From an uncultured Eubacteriales bacterium (lineage in GTDB: Bacteria > Bacillota > Clostridia > Oscillospirales > CAG-272), in the NCBI GenBank assembly GCA_934467415.1, contig CAKSLQ010000002.1, positions 1 to 64,000 on the forward strand: a DNA stretch of 64,000 nucleotides, written 5' to 3'. The translations under genes were made by a program, and so were the position numbers. The number at the start of each line of letters is the position of its first letter. The stretch's first letter is position 1. The notes below the pieces were generated by a model, which worked only from the letters and a program-made list of their open reading frames with translations, ran no database searches and was not told where the DNA came from. This document shows, piece by piece, positions 1 to 7,401 of this stretch.

Positions 1-10
1 TTTTCATTGC

Positions 11-55
11 AAAAAAGCAGAAGCGGAATGAACGCACGGTTCATTCCGCTTCTGC
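11..55 (-). terminator. Rho-independent terminator of tRNA-Pro
   Basis: A perfect 17-bp stem (17-33 with 39-55) with a 5-nt loop is followed on the minus strand by six T residues (16 down to 11). It begins directly beyond the tRNA 3' end. Confidence 0.9.
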
Positions 56-131
56 TGGTCTGAGTGACAAGACTTGAACTTGCGGCCTCTACCACCCCAA
101 GGTAGCGCGCTACCAACTGCGCCACACCCAG
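56..131 (-). tRNA. tRNA-Pro (anticodon GGG)
   Basis: Read on the minus strand this folds as a full cloverleaf of 76 nt. The acceptor stem CTGGGTG pairs with CACTCAG, the D stem is GCGC/GCGC, and the anticodon stem CTACC/GGTAG carries a 7-nt loop TTGGGGT, giving anticodon GGG with G37 as usual for tRNA-Pro. The T arm is GCAAG-TTCAAGT-CTTGT and the CCA end is encoded. The first pair is C1-G72, typical for proline tRNAs. Confidence 0.93.
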
Positions 132-147
132 ATTTCAGTACCTGAAT

Positions 148-176
148 AGTATAGCACAGGCGGCGACGGAAGTCAA
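148..176 (-). promoter_or_regulatory. Promoter of tRNA-Pro
   Basis: On the minus strand TTGACT (176-171), a 17-bp spacer and TATACT (153-148) lie just upstream of the tRNA 5' end at 131. Confidence 0.85.
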
Positions 177-371
177 GGGGGAATTTCACTTTTTGTGAAA
201 AACCATGCGACAGGCTGTACGGCAAGCTGCTTTCCTGCTTTTTTCGCAAATCAACCTGCCTTGCCCGGCGAAAGTCGCCGTTATCGACGGTGTTTCCTAT
301 CGCTGATAAAAACTCGAACGCGACGCACAATAAGTACAAGGAAAACGCTTGACATTCTGCAAAGAATCGAG

Positions 372-400
372 TTGACACCGCTGCCCTTCTGTGTTATAGT
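372..400 (+). promoter_or_regulatory. Promoter of candidate small RNA 0
   Basis: TTGACA (372-377), 17-bp spacer, TATAGT (395-400). A second TTGACA 22 bases upstream (350-355) is followed by CTGCAAAGAATCG, also found in the promoter at 626, which suggests the unit arose by duplication. Confidence 0.65.
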
Positions 401-404
401 GAAG

Positions 405-486
405 TCGCAACCGGGGAGAACGCGGAGAAATTAGCGAACCATGCATTTTGCGTGGATAACCGCGCCGCGGCAACTTGGTTGTTTAT
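405..486 (+). ncRNA. Candidate small structured RNA 0
   Basis: No convincing ORF follows the promoter at 372. The transcript can fold with an outer stem CAACC/GGTTG (408-412 with 477-481), an inner stem CGCGG/CCGCG (421-425 with 460-464) and a hairpin (439-444 with 450-455). The 3' end is only weakly U-rich, so this is the least certain of the four units. The family is not recognised. Confidence 0.4.
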
Positions 487-492
487 TCGTAC

Positions 493-521
493 TTGACAAC
501 ATTGCAGTTTTGCCGTATAAT
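493..521 (+). promoter_or_regulatory. Promoter of candidate small RNA A
   Basis: Perfect consensus: TTGACA (493-498), 17-bp spacer, TATAAT (516-521). Predicted transcription start near 528, exactly where the RNA A stem begins. Confidence 0.85.
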
Positions 522-527
522 ACGATC

Positions 528-598
528 AAAGCCGAAATCGTTCAGCCGAACGGGGAATTGTACCCCAAGTACCCTGAGCAGATTTCGGCTTTACTTTA
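528..598 (+). ncRNA. Candidate small structured RNA A
   Basis: A perfect 12-bp closing stem (528-539 with 581-592) encloses about 41 nt. Inside are a short stem TCAG/CTGA (542-545 with 574-577) and a GGGG/CCCC hairpin (552-555 with 563-566) with the 7-nt loop AATTGTA. The stem starts at the predicted transcription start and ends at an interrupted T run, so promoter, RNA and terminator fit in about 105 bp. There is no ORF with a ribosome site. The same inner hairpin design recurs in RNA C. The family is not recognised. Confidence 0.6.
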
Positions 599-625
599 TC
601 CGTGCGCGGTCACCTATACGCCCTA

Positions 626-654
626 TTGACAATCTGCAAAGAATCGGGTATACT
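626..654 (+). promoter_or_regulatory. Promoter of candidate small RNA B
   Basis: TTGACA (626-631), 17-bp spacer, TATACT (649-654). Predicted start near 661. Confidence 0.85.
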
Positions 655-660
655 GCATAC

Positions 661-735
661 AGATGCAGCACTTGTGGTCTCGGCAAGAGAACCGGAAACG
701 GCCACTCCCCGGGACAATTCTCGTGCTGCATTTTT
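661..735 (+). ncRNA. Candidate small structured RNA B
   Basis: The closing stem ATGCAGCAC/GTGCTGCAT (663-671 with 723-731) runs straight into a T run (731-735), so it doubles as a terminator. Inside are GAGAA/TTCTC (687-691 with 718-722) and a CCG-GAAA-CGG tetraloop hairpin (692-701). Nucleotides 714-720 (ACAATTC) are exactly complementary to 555-561 (GAATTGT) in RNA A. There is no plausible ORF. The family is not recognised. Confidence 0.6.
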
Positions 736-755
736 GCATCTTGTGCAGGCAGCAC

Positions 756-784
756 CTGACACCGCCGACATTATGTGATATACT
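756..784 (+). promoter_or_regulatory. Promoter of candidate small RNA C
   Basis: CTGACA (756-761), 17-bp spacer, TATACT (779-784). Predicted start near 791. Confidence 0.8.
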
Positions 785-790
785 TAATAT

Positions 791-863
791 TAGTACCGAT
801 GATGGTTTGAACCAGCTTGGGCAATTGCAGCCCTCTGCTCGTAAACCACATCGGCACTTTTTT
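791..863 (+). ncRNA. Candidate small structured RNA C
   Basis: The closing stem CCGATG-A-TGGTTT pairs with AAACCACATCGG (796-808 with 843-854, one bulged A) and is followed by six T residues (858-863). Inside, AGC/GCT (814-816 with 837-839) encloses a GGGC/GCCC hairpin (819-822 with 830-833) with loop AATTGCA. This repeats the stem/short-stem/GC-hairpin plan of RNA A, including the AATTGYA loop. The family is not recognised. Confidence 0.62.
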
Positions 864-898
864 ATTCTCCCGTTTTTGCGCCGCCCCGCATTTATCTG

Positions 899-927
899 TT
901 GCCTTTTGCGGAAAAATATGCTATACT
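899..927 (+). promoter_or_regulatory. Promoter of the murJ operon
   Basis: TTGCCT (899-904), 17-bp spacer, TATACT (922-927), followed by a GGAAG ribosome site (952-956) seven bases before GTG 964. Confidence 0.75.
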
Positions 928-963
928 GAAATGTCAACTATATATACCAAGGGAAGTGAGTGC

Positions 964-2505
964 GTGCAAAAAAGTGAAAACCGGCTGTTCGGGACGGCGG
1001 CGATGATGGTGGCGGTGACGCTGCTTGCCAAGGTCTTCGGCATGCTGCGCGACATCCTGACCGCATCGCACTTCGGGACGACCGAAGCCGCCGTCGCCTA
1101 TGAGGCGGCGAGCCGCCTGCCGATCACGCTGTTTGATTTTGCGCTCGGCGGCGTTGTGACGGCGGCGTTTATCCCGATCTTCAACGAAATTCTGGCAAAG
1201 CACGGGCGCGGCGACGCTTTTGCCTTTGCCAACCGCTATTTCAACCTGATCCTGGCCGTGACGGTCACCATCACGGCGGCCGGCGTTCTGCTAGCAAAGC
1301 CGCTTGTCGGCTTTCTCGCGCCGGAGATCAGCGTATCGGCAAAGGAACTTGCCGTACCGCTCTGCCGCATGATGTTCCCGATGATTATTTTCACCGGAGC
1401 GGCCTACTGCTACGTCGGTATTCTGCAATCCTTTGAAAAATACATGCTGCCCGCGGTGATGAGCCTTGTCTCCAACCTCGTGATGGTGCTCTACTTCTAC
1501 ACGCTCTGCGACAGACTCGGCGTGTGGGGGCTGTCCGCAGCGCTTGTGCTCGGCTGGTTTTTGCAGGCGGCAATCCAGGCGCCCGCCGCGCATCGGCTCG
1601 GCTTCCGCTACCGCCCGGCGCGGTTCCTCGGCGATTTCTACATCCGCCGCGCGCTGAAGCTGGCGCTGCCGATCCTCGTCTGCTCCTGGCTGCAGCCGGT
1701 CTGCAACGTCATCAACACGCGCTACGCCTCCGGCTTTGAGGGCGGCAGCGGCATCACGATGGTGAGCTACGCCAACCGCCTGTACATCATCATCGTGGGC
1801 ATCTTTTCCTTTGTGGCGACCAACCTGCTCTTCCCCAAGCTCTCGCGCGCCGAAGCCACCGGCGACGCGGACGGCGCGCGCCGCTTTGCGGGCGCGTCGA
1901 TCAAAATTCTGCTCCTCATCATGGTGCCGCTGGCGATCGGCGTATTTCTGCTGGCCGAGCCGATCACGCGCGCGGTCTACATGCGCGACCGGTTCAGCGC
2001 GCATGACGCGGAGATGACGGCGCAGATCCTGCGCCTGTTTGCGCTGGGCATCCCGTTTATGTCGGCGAACGAAGTGCTGACCAAGCTGTTTTTCGCCAAG
2101 CAGCGCGTGAAGGCGCCGATGCTCTCCTCGCTTGCCGCGATTCTTGTCAACATCGCGCTCTGCGCCGTGTTGGTGCGCGCGGTCGGCTTTGTCGGCATCG
2201 GCATTGCCTCCACGGCGGCGATCGCGGTCTGCGCCCTGCTCAACCTTGCCCTGCTCTCCCGCGACGGCGCGCTGCTCACGGGGCGCGACTTTGCGGATAT
2301 TCTGAAAATTCTCGTCTGCACGGCGGTGATGGGCGCTGCGGTCTTTGCTTTTGACCGCTTCGCCGCACCGCAGAACGATCTTCTGCGCGTGCTCTGCTGC
2401 GGCGCAGTCGGCATCGCCGTCTACGGTGCGGCCGGCCTCATCCTGCCCACCGCCGAGATCCGTACCCTGAAAGAACGCATACTGAAAAGGAGCTCGCATG
2501 ATTAA
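964..2505 (+). CDS. murJ: Lipid II flippase MurJ
   Basis: An integral membrane protein of about 513 aa in the MurJ/MviN family, which flips lipid II across the cytoplasmic membrane during peptidoglycan synthesis. The family signature is visible: an N-terminal GTAAMMVAVTLLAKVFGMLR segment, then many hydrophobic helices (about 14 expected in the family) and the Arg-rich loops typical of the fold. Length is normal. GTG 964 was chosen because GGAAG lies seven bases upstream and the protein then starts VQKSENRLFG. The downstream glycosyltransferase ATG overlaps its last codons (2498 against stop 2503-2505), indicating translational coupling in an envelope operon. Confidence 0.9.
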   Translation: MQKSENRLFGTAAMMVAVTLLAKVFGMLRDILTASHFGTTEAAVAYEAASRLPITLFDFALGGVVTAAFIPIFNEILAKHGRGDAFAFANRYFNLILAVTVTITAAGVLLAKPLVGFLAPEISVSAKELAVPLCRMMFPMIIFTGAAYCYVGILQSFEKYMLPAVMSLVSNLVMVLYFYTLCDRLGVWGLSAALVLGWFLQAAIQAPAAHRLGFRYRPARFLGDFYIRRALKLALPILVCSWLQPVCNVINTRYASGFEGGSGITMVSYANRLYIIIVGIFSFVATNLLFPKLSRAEATGDADGARRFAGASIKILLLIMVPLAIGVFLLAEPITRAVYMRDRFSAHDAEMTAQILRLFALGIPFMSANEVLTKLFFAKQRVKAPMLSSLAAILVNIALCAVLVRAVGFVGIGIASTAAIAVCALLNLALLSRDGALLTGRDFADILKILVCTAVMGAAVFAFDRFAAPQNDLLRVLCCGAVGIAVYGAAGLILPTAEIRTLKERILKRSSHD

Positions 2506-3628
2506 AGTTATCCATGTCATCAGCGACACCAACATCGGCGGCGCGGGAACCGTGCTGCTGACCACGCTCTACAACATCGACCGCAGCCGCTTTGACGTCA
2601 AGGTCGTTCTGCCGGAGGGAAGCGCCCTGATCCCGCGCATCGACGCGCTCGGCTTTGAGACCGTGACGACCCGGGGCGGCGCGGACAAATCGCTCGACCT
2701 TGCCGCCGTGCGCGAATACATGCGCATCTTCAAGCGGGAGAAGCCGGACATCGTACACACCCACGCCGCGATGGCGGCGCGCATCGCCGCATGGCTGTGC
2801 GGCGTGAAGGTGCGCATCCACACGCGGCACTCGACCTTCGCGCCGAAGCCGGCGCTGACGCGGTTCCCGCTCCGCCAGCTCTGCGGCTTTGTCAACAACA
2901 CGCTGTCCACCGAGATGATCGCCGTCTCCGAATCGGCCAAGGCCAACCTCGTGGACACCGGGGCGAACCCGAAAAAGATCGAGGTCATCATCAACGGTGC
3001 GGAGCCGCTTCGCCAGGTTTCCCCCGAGGAGGCCGCTGCCCTGAAAGAGAAGCTCGGCATCAAGTCGGACGACGTGGTGGTGGGCATGTCCGCGCGTCTC
3101 GAGGAAGTCAAGGGGCATATCTACCTCATCGAGGCGGCGCGCATTCTGCGCGAGCGCGGCATGAAGAATCTGCGCGTGCTGATCATCGGCATGGGCACGA
3201 CCGAGGCTATGCTGAAGGCCAAAGTGCGGGAATACGCGCTGGAGGACTGCGTGATCTTCGCGGGCTTCGTCAGCGACGTTGCGCCCTACATCGAGGTGAT
3301 GGACGCCATCATCAACTGCTCCTTCGGCACGGAGGCGACCAGCATGGCGCTGATCGAGGCGATGAGCCTGGCCAAGCCCGCCATCGCGACCGACTACGGC
3401 GGAAACGCCTACATCATCGAAAACGGCAAGAACGGCTACATCATCCCGCAGAAAAGCGCCTCCAACCTCGCCGACGCCATCGCAAAACTGTTTGAGGACC
3501 CGGTGCGGCTTGCCGAAATGTCGAAGGTGGCCTACTCCAAATACATCTGCCGCCTGACCGGCAAGATCATGACCGGCAAGGTGGAAAAACTGTACGAGGA
3601 CGGATACGCGGCACGATGCAGAAAGTGA
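2498..3628 (+). CDS. GT4-family glycosyltransferase
   Basis: A cytoplasmic GT-B glycosyltransferase of 376 aa that would transfer a sugar from a nucleotide-sugar donor to an envelope acceptor. The N-terminal Rossmann half begins VIHVISDTNIGGAG. The C-terminal donor half has the glycosyltransferase-1 pattern ATSMALIEAMSLAKPAIATD around residues 285-305, with the donor-contacting Glu. It overlaps murJ upstream and the VanZ-like gene downstream, so it belongs to the same transcript. Donor and acceptor cannot be read from the sequence; capsule, teichoic-type or lipid-linked polymers are all possible. Confidence 0.85.
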   Translation: MIKVIHVISDTNIGGAGTVLLTTLYNIDRSRFDVKVVLPEGSALIPRIDALGFETVTTRGGADKSLDLAAVREYMRIFKREKPDIVHTHAAMAARIAAWLCGVKVRIHTRHSTFAPKPALTRFPLRQLCGFVNNTLSTEMIAVSESAKANLVDTGANPKKIEVIINGAEPLRQVSPEEAAALKEKLGIKSDDVVVGMSARLEEVKGHIYLIEAARILRERGMKNLRVLIIGMGTTEAMLKAKVREYALEDCVIFAGFVSDVAPYIEVMDAIINCSFGTEATSMALIEAMSLAKPAIATDYGGNAYIIENGKNGYIIPQKSASNLADAIAKLFEDPVRLAEMSKVAYSKYICRLTGKIMTGKVEKLYEDGYAARCRK

Positions 3629-4113
3629 AAGTATTCCGCGCGCGCGGCTTTCGCGCGCTGTTCCTGACGCTGGCCGTCCTGCTGGCGGGTGCGATCTTCT
3701 TCATGTCGGGCGAACCCGCGGCCGAATCCGGCGCGCGCAGCTCGACCCTTGCGGAGAGCATCGTCAAGCTGTTTGACCCCGGCTTTGCGTCGCTGTCCGA
3801 GGCGGAGCAGACGTTGATGCTGTCCTCGGCCGACCTCATTCTGCGCAAAGCAGCGCATTTCTGCGTCTATGCGGCGCTCGGCGCACTGCTCTTTCTCTAC
3901 TCGCTCTGCTTTGCGGCAAAGCCGTGGGCGCACATTCTGCGTGCGCTGCTTGCCGTCGCCGTCTATGCGGCGAGCGACGAGATCCATCAGTCCTTCGTTC
4001 CCGGCCGCGGCCCGGCCGTCACCGATGTGCTGCTCGACAGCGCGGGCGCGCTCTGCGGGATTCTGTTCGTATGGCTGCTCGTGTGGGCGGTTTTGCGGCG
4101 CAGAGGAAAATAA
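3616..4113 (+). CDS. VanZ-like membrane protein
   Basis: A protein of 165 aa with four or so predicted membrane helices. The diagnostic VanZ segment is present near residues 117-140 (DEIHQSFVPGRGPAVTDVLL). VanZ proteins are linked to teicoplanin tolerance, but most family members have no defined role. The ATG lies inside the end of the glycosyltransferase gene (overlap of 13 bases), so it is translationally coupled. It is the last gene before a strong terminator and completes a murJ-GT-VanZ envelope operon. Confidence 0.85.
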   Translation: MQKVKVFRARGFRALFLTLAVLLAGAIFFMSGEPAAESGARSSTLAESIVKLFDPGFASLSEAEQTLMLSSADLILRKAAHFCVYAALGALLFLYSLCFAAKPWAHILRALLAVAVYAASDEIHQSFVPGRGPAVTDVLLDSAGALCGILFVWLLVWAVLRRRGK

Positions 4114-4121
4114 AGATTGAT

Positions 4122-4150
4122 AAAGAGCTCCCTGCGGGGAGCTCTTTTTT
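4122..4150 (+). terminator. Terminator of the murJ operon
   Basis: An 11-bp stem (4122-4132 with 4137-4147) ends in a T run to 4150, nine bases after the VanZ-like stop codon. Confidence 0.9.
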
Positions 4151-4224
4151 GCATATGCCGCTTTCCCCTCTCATATCTATATTCCGGGTGGAAGCCCGGA
4201 TCCTATGAGAAAGGAACAAAGACG

Positions 4225-5163
4225 ATGCAAAATCAATATCTGCCCGAGGGACTGCTGTTTTCGACGGCACAAAACCGTGAAGCGATCGCCACGCAGGCGG
4301 GCTTGGAACACGCCATGGCGCAGGGCAAAATTCTGGAAGCGCCTGCCGCCCTGTGCGACAGCGACATGAATCTCTATATCGACCTCGGCGGGGTGCGCGG
4401 CTACATGCCGCGCGAGGAGGTCGCCTGCTGCCGCGCAGGCGAGGAGGTCAAGCAGATCGCGGTCATCACCCGCGTGGGCAAGCCGGTCTGCTTCAAGGTG
4501 ATCGGCATGCGTGAGGAGCGCGGGATGACGACCGCCGTGCTTTCGCGCCGCTTAGCACAGGCGGAATGCCGCGCGGCATTCCTCGCCGACCTCATCCCCG
4601 GCGACATCATCAGAGCCAAGGTCACGCACCTGGAACCGTTCGGCGCTTTCGTGGACATCGGCTGCGGCATCGCGTCGCTGCTGACGGTGGACTGCATCTC
4701 GGTTTCGCGCATTTCGCACCCGGCCGACCGCTTCGCCGTGGGCGAGTACATCCCCGTGGTCATCCGCTCGATCGACCGTGAAAACGACCGCATCTTCGTC
4801 ACGCACCGCGAGCTGCTCGGCACCTGGGAAGAAAACGCCGCGGCGTTCTCCCCGACCGAGACGGTCTCGGGCATTGTGCGCAGCATCGAGGACTACGGCA
4901 TTTTCGTGGAGCTTGCGCCGAACCTCGCCGGGCTTGCCGAGGTGAAGCCGCATGTGCATGTCGGCGACGTGGCGAGCGTGTACATCAAGAGCATCATTCC
5001 CGCCCGCATGAAAATCAAGCTGGTTCTGATCGACGCCTGCCCCGGCACGGCACTGACGCCGCCTACGCGGAAGTACTTCATCGACCAAAGCCGTGTCACG
5101 CACATGGATCGCTGGCTCTACTCGCCGCCGGGATGCACAAAAGTCATCGAAACCGTCTTTTGA
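4225..5163 (+). CDS. S1 RNA-binding domain protein
   Basis: A protein of 312 aa with tandem S1 (OB-fold) domains. S1-type segments appear near residues 50-70 (DLGGVRGYMPREEV), 145-160 (EPFGAFVDIGCGIASLL) and 220-245 (GIVRSIEDYGIFVELAP). It resembles the short ribosomal-S1-like proteins of Clostridia, which bind mRNA at the ribosome or act in RNA metabolism. ATG 4225 has AAGGA nine bases upstream. A small hairpin (CCGGG/CCCGG, about 4181-4198) lies in the leader. Whether it is a true ribosomal S1 is uncertain. Confidence 0.78.
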   Translation: MQNQYLPEGLLFSTAQNREAIATQAGLEHAMAQGKILEAPAALCDSDMNLYIDLGGVRGYMPREEVACCRAGEEVKQIAVITRVGKPVCFKVIGMREERGMTTAVLSRRLAQAECRAAFLADLIPGDIIRAKVTHLEPFGAFVDIGCGIASLLTVDCISVSRISHPADRFAVGEYIPVVIRSIDRENDRIFVTHRELLGTWEENAAAFSPTETVSGIVRSIEDYGIFVELAPNLAGLAEVKPHVHVGDVASVYIKSIIPARMKIKLVLIDACPGTALTPPTRKYFIDQSRVTHMDRWLYSPPGCTKVIETVF

Positions 5164-5170
5164 AAAAATA

Positions 5171-5199
5171 TTTACAAACCGCCCGCAATGTGCTAAAAT
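5171..5199 (+). promoter_or_regulatory. Promoter of the cytidylate-kinase-like gene
   Basis: TTTACA (5171-5176), 17-bp spacer, TAAAAT (5194-5199). A CCACCC/GGGTGG hairpin (about 5206-5221) sits in the leader just before the ribosome site. Confidence 0.75.
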
Positions 5200-5245
5200 A
5201 AAGATACCACCCGCTGGGTGGTTTGACAAGAAAGGCGGGATCAGG

Positions 5246-5860
5246 ATGGCAAATACGATCATTACAGTCGCACGGCAATACGGCAGCGGCGGGCGCGAAA
5301 TCGGCGCGCTCGTGGCAAAGGAGCTGGGCATATCTTTTTACGATCACGAACTGATTACAATGGCGGCGGAAAAGAGCGATCTCTGCCGTGAGGCGGCGGA
5401 GAAGGCCGATGAAAAAAACGCAAACAGCCTGCTCTACACGCTGGCGATGGGTTCTTCCGCGATGCTGCACGCGCCGGGCTACAATCTGCCCGTCAACGAC
5501 CGGCTGTTTCTGGCACAGTCCGAGATCATCAAGGAGATCGCCGCAAAGGAAGCCGCGGTGATTGTCGGCCGTTGCGCCGACTATGTGCTGCGTGAGCACA
5601 AGCCGTGTCTCAACGTGTTCATCCATACAAACATCAAGGCGCGCGCCGAGCGCGTGGCCAAGCGCAACGGCATCACCGAGAGCGAGGCCTACGACCGCAT
5701 CTCGAAGACAGACCGCCGCCGCGCGAACTACTACAACTTCTACACCGGAAAGAAGTGGGGCGAGATCACAAACTACGATCTCACGCTCGACTCTTCCCTG
5801 CTCGGCGTGGAGGGGACGGCGAAGATTATCGCCGATGTGGCACGCGAGCTGAACAAGTAA
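5246..5860 (+). CDS. Cytidylate kinase-like family protein
   Basis: A P-loop kinase of 204 aa belonging to the cytidylate-kinase-like family common in gut Clostridia. The N-terminus ITVARQYGSGGREIGALVAK holds the nucleotide-binding loop (GSGGREIG, about residues 11-18). A VIVGRCADYVL segment and an RRANYYNFYTGKKWG segment match the family. Members are annotated as cytidylate kinases by homology, but most have not been tested on CMP. The gene has its own promoter and faces a shared terminator. Confidence 0.8.
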   Translation: MANTIITVARQYGSGGREIGALVAKELGISFYDHELITMAAEKSDLCREAAEKADEKNANSLLYTLAMGSSAMLHAPGYNLPVNDRLFLAQSEIIKEIAAKEAAVIVGRCADYVLREHKPCLNVFIHTNIKARAERVAKRNGITESEAYDRISKTDRRRANYYNFYTGKKWGEITNYDLTLDSSLLGVEGTAKIIADVARELNK

Positions 5861-5871
5861 ATCGGGCATTG

Positions 5872-5906
5872 AAAAAGCGAACCACCGCACGGTGGTTCGC
5901 TTTTTT
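5872..5906. terminator. Bidirectional terminator
   Basis: A 16-bp stem (5872-5887 with 5890-5905) has A and T runs on both sides. It serves the kinase-like gene (plus) and the membrane protein gene (minus), whose stop codon touches it. Confidence 0.92.
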
Positions 5907-7354
5907 CATTCAAACTTGTACTTGTACCGCACCTCGGCGTGGATGTCGCTGATGAGGTTGGTGGTATAGACCGCGAAAATCAGACCGAGCAGCACATCGA
6001 GAATCCATGCAAATTCAAAGCGCGGGAACCAGGTATACCCGCTCGGGCCGGAGCCGCCCGGCAGCGTGATACGCTGCACGTCGGTGACAAAGTAGAAGTA
6101 CGCAACGCTCATGGCGCTCATCAGCACCGCCCACACACGCATCCGGACCGTCTTGCGGGCAAACACCTGCACAAGCGGCTTCTTGCTGCCGGACGCCTCC
6201 GTGAGCGAATTGATGCCGGTATGTTCGGCCACGATCCGCATGCAGATCGCGGCAAGCGACCACACGCAGGCGAGAAACGCAATCTGCTCGGCGGCGTTTG
6301 CCCCGGCGTAGCGCATGAACAGCTCCCGCGCGCGCTCGATCTTATGCACCGAGCTGTAGACGTATTCCGCATTGAATTGCAGCATCGTCACATAGGTCGC
6401 GACGGAGGCGGCAAGATAAAGTCCGGCTGACCAGGCGAGCGCCTTGGCCTCTTTGGCATAGCGCAGCATGACGATCGCCGCCGTCAGAAACAGCAGCGCG
6501 GACAGAAAATCCGGGATATAGTTGATCTCGTCGAGATACATGTCCACCGACGTAAAGGCGGCCAGCGAGGCGGCAATCATGAAGACATACACGCGCCGCA
6601 TCACGAAGATACCCGTCTTCGGCAGGACGGTCTCACGGTAGCTGTCGGCGAGGCGGTCCCAGAAGGCGGTGTGCCGCCGGATGTGCCGCACATAGCCGAG
6701 CATCCGGCAGAGCCAGACCAGCCCGAAGACAAGCACCAGCAGGCAGGACATGCCGATCAGCAGCGGGCGGTAGCGATACAGCACCGCGCTGTCCGGCGTG
6801 ACGAAGCCGAGCGAATCGTAGTTGGACAGGAGCGACAGCTCGGGCAGGACGCAGAAGACCGACTTGAAGACGACAAAGGCACAGGACAGCGCCGCAAGCC
6901 CGTTCACCGGGCGGAAGCGCAGGACGACGGTCGGGCCGTCCGTTCCGCGCAGCTTCTTCGGGCGGGCGGGAATTTTGTACAGGAATTCGCCGCCGTCATA
7001 CCGCGTGCCGAGATAGGAAAGCCCCTCGAACAGGCGCGTGAACGCACGGACGCCGAACACCGTCTCCGCGACGGCATAGGCAAAGGTCATCGACAAAAGA
7101 ATCGTCTCCTCGCCGACGCTGCGCGCCGTGATGAGCGTGGCGATCAGCCACGCGGGCAGCTTGGAGAGTGCGATCCAAAAGAGCCGCCGGAACTCGGTCT
7201 GCGCGTCCGCAAGCTCGCCGCACAGGTCGGCCGCCCGCGCGATGGCCGCGCAGATGCAGAGATAGCCGATGCAGTCCGGCAAAACGTCGATGAGATTGAC
7301 ATTCGGATTGAACAGAAACAGGATGCCGGCCGTCAGAAGGCCGAATCGGATCAC
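5906..7354 (-). CDS. Multipass membrane protein of unknown function
   Basis: About 482 aa with many hydrophobic stretches, for example GLLTAGILFLFNPNVNLIDV near the N-terminus and LLVLVFGLVWLCRMLGYV near residue 215, suggesting nine or more membrane helices. I do not recognise the family. GTG 7354 is the first conventional start, but the nearest good ribosome site (GGAG at 7385-7382) is better placed for a CTG at 7372, so the true N-terminus may be six residues longer. It follows secA by about 30-50 bases and probably shares its transcript. Confidence 0.6.
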   Translation of the reverse strand: MIRFGLLTAGILFLFNPNVNLIDVLPDCIGYLCICAAIARAADLCGELADAQTEFRRLFWIALSKLPAWLIATLITARSVGEETILLSMTFAYAVAETVFGVRAFTRLFEGLSYLGTRYDGGEFLYKIPARPKKLRGTDGPTVVLRFRPVNGLAALSCAFVVFKSVFCVLPELSLLSNYDSLGFVTPDSAVLYRYRPLLIGMSCLLVLVFGLVWLCRMLGYVRHIRRHTAFWDRLADSYRETVLPKTGIFVMRRVYVFMIAASLAAFTSVDMYLDEINYIPDFLSALLFLTAAIVMLRYAKEAKALAWSAGLYLAASVATYVTMLQFNAEYVYSSVHKIERARELFMRYAGANAAEQIAFLACVWSLAAICMRIVAEHTGINSLTEASGSKKPLVQVFARKTVRMRVWAVLMSAMSVAYFYFVTDVQRITLPGGSGPSGYTWFPRFEFAWILDVLLGLIFAVYTTNLISDIHAEVRYKYKFE

Positions 7355-7401
7355 GTTTGTTTTCTTTTGCAGCGTGACTCACTCCTTTTTGGGCGGGCGG
7401 C

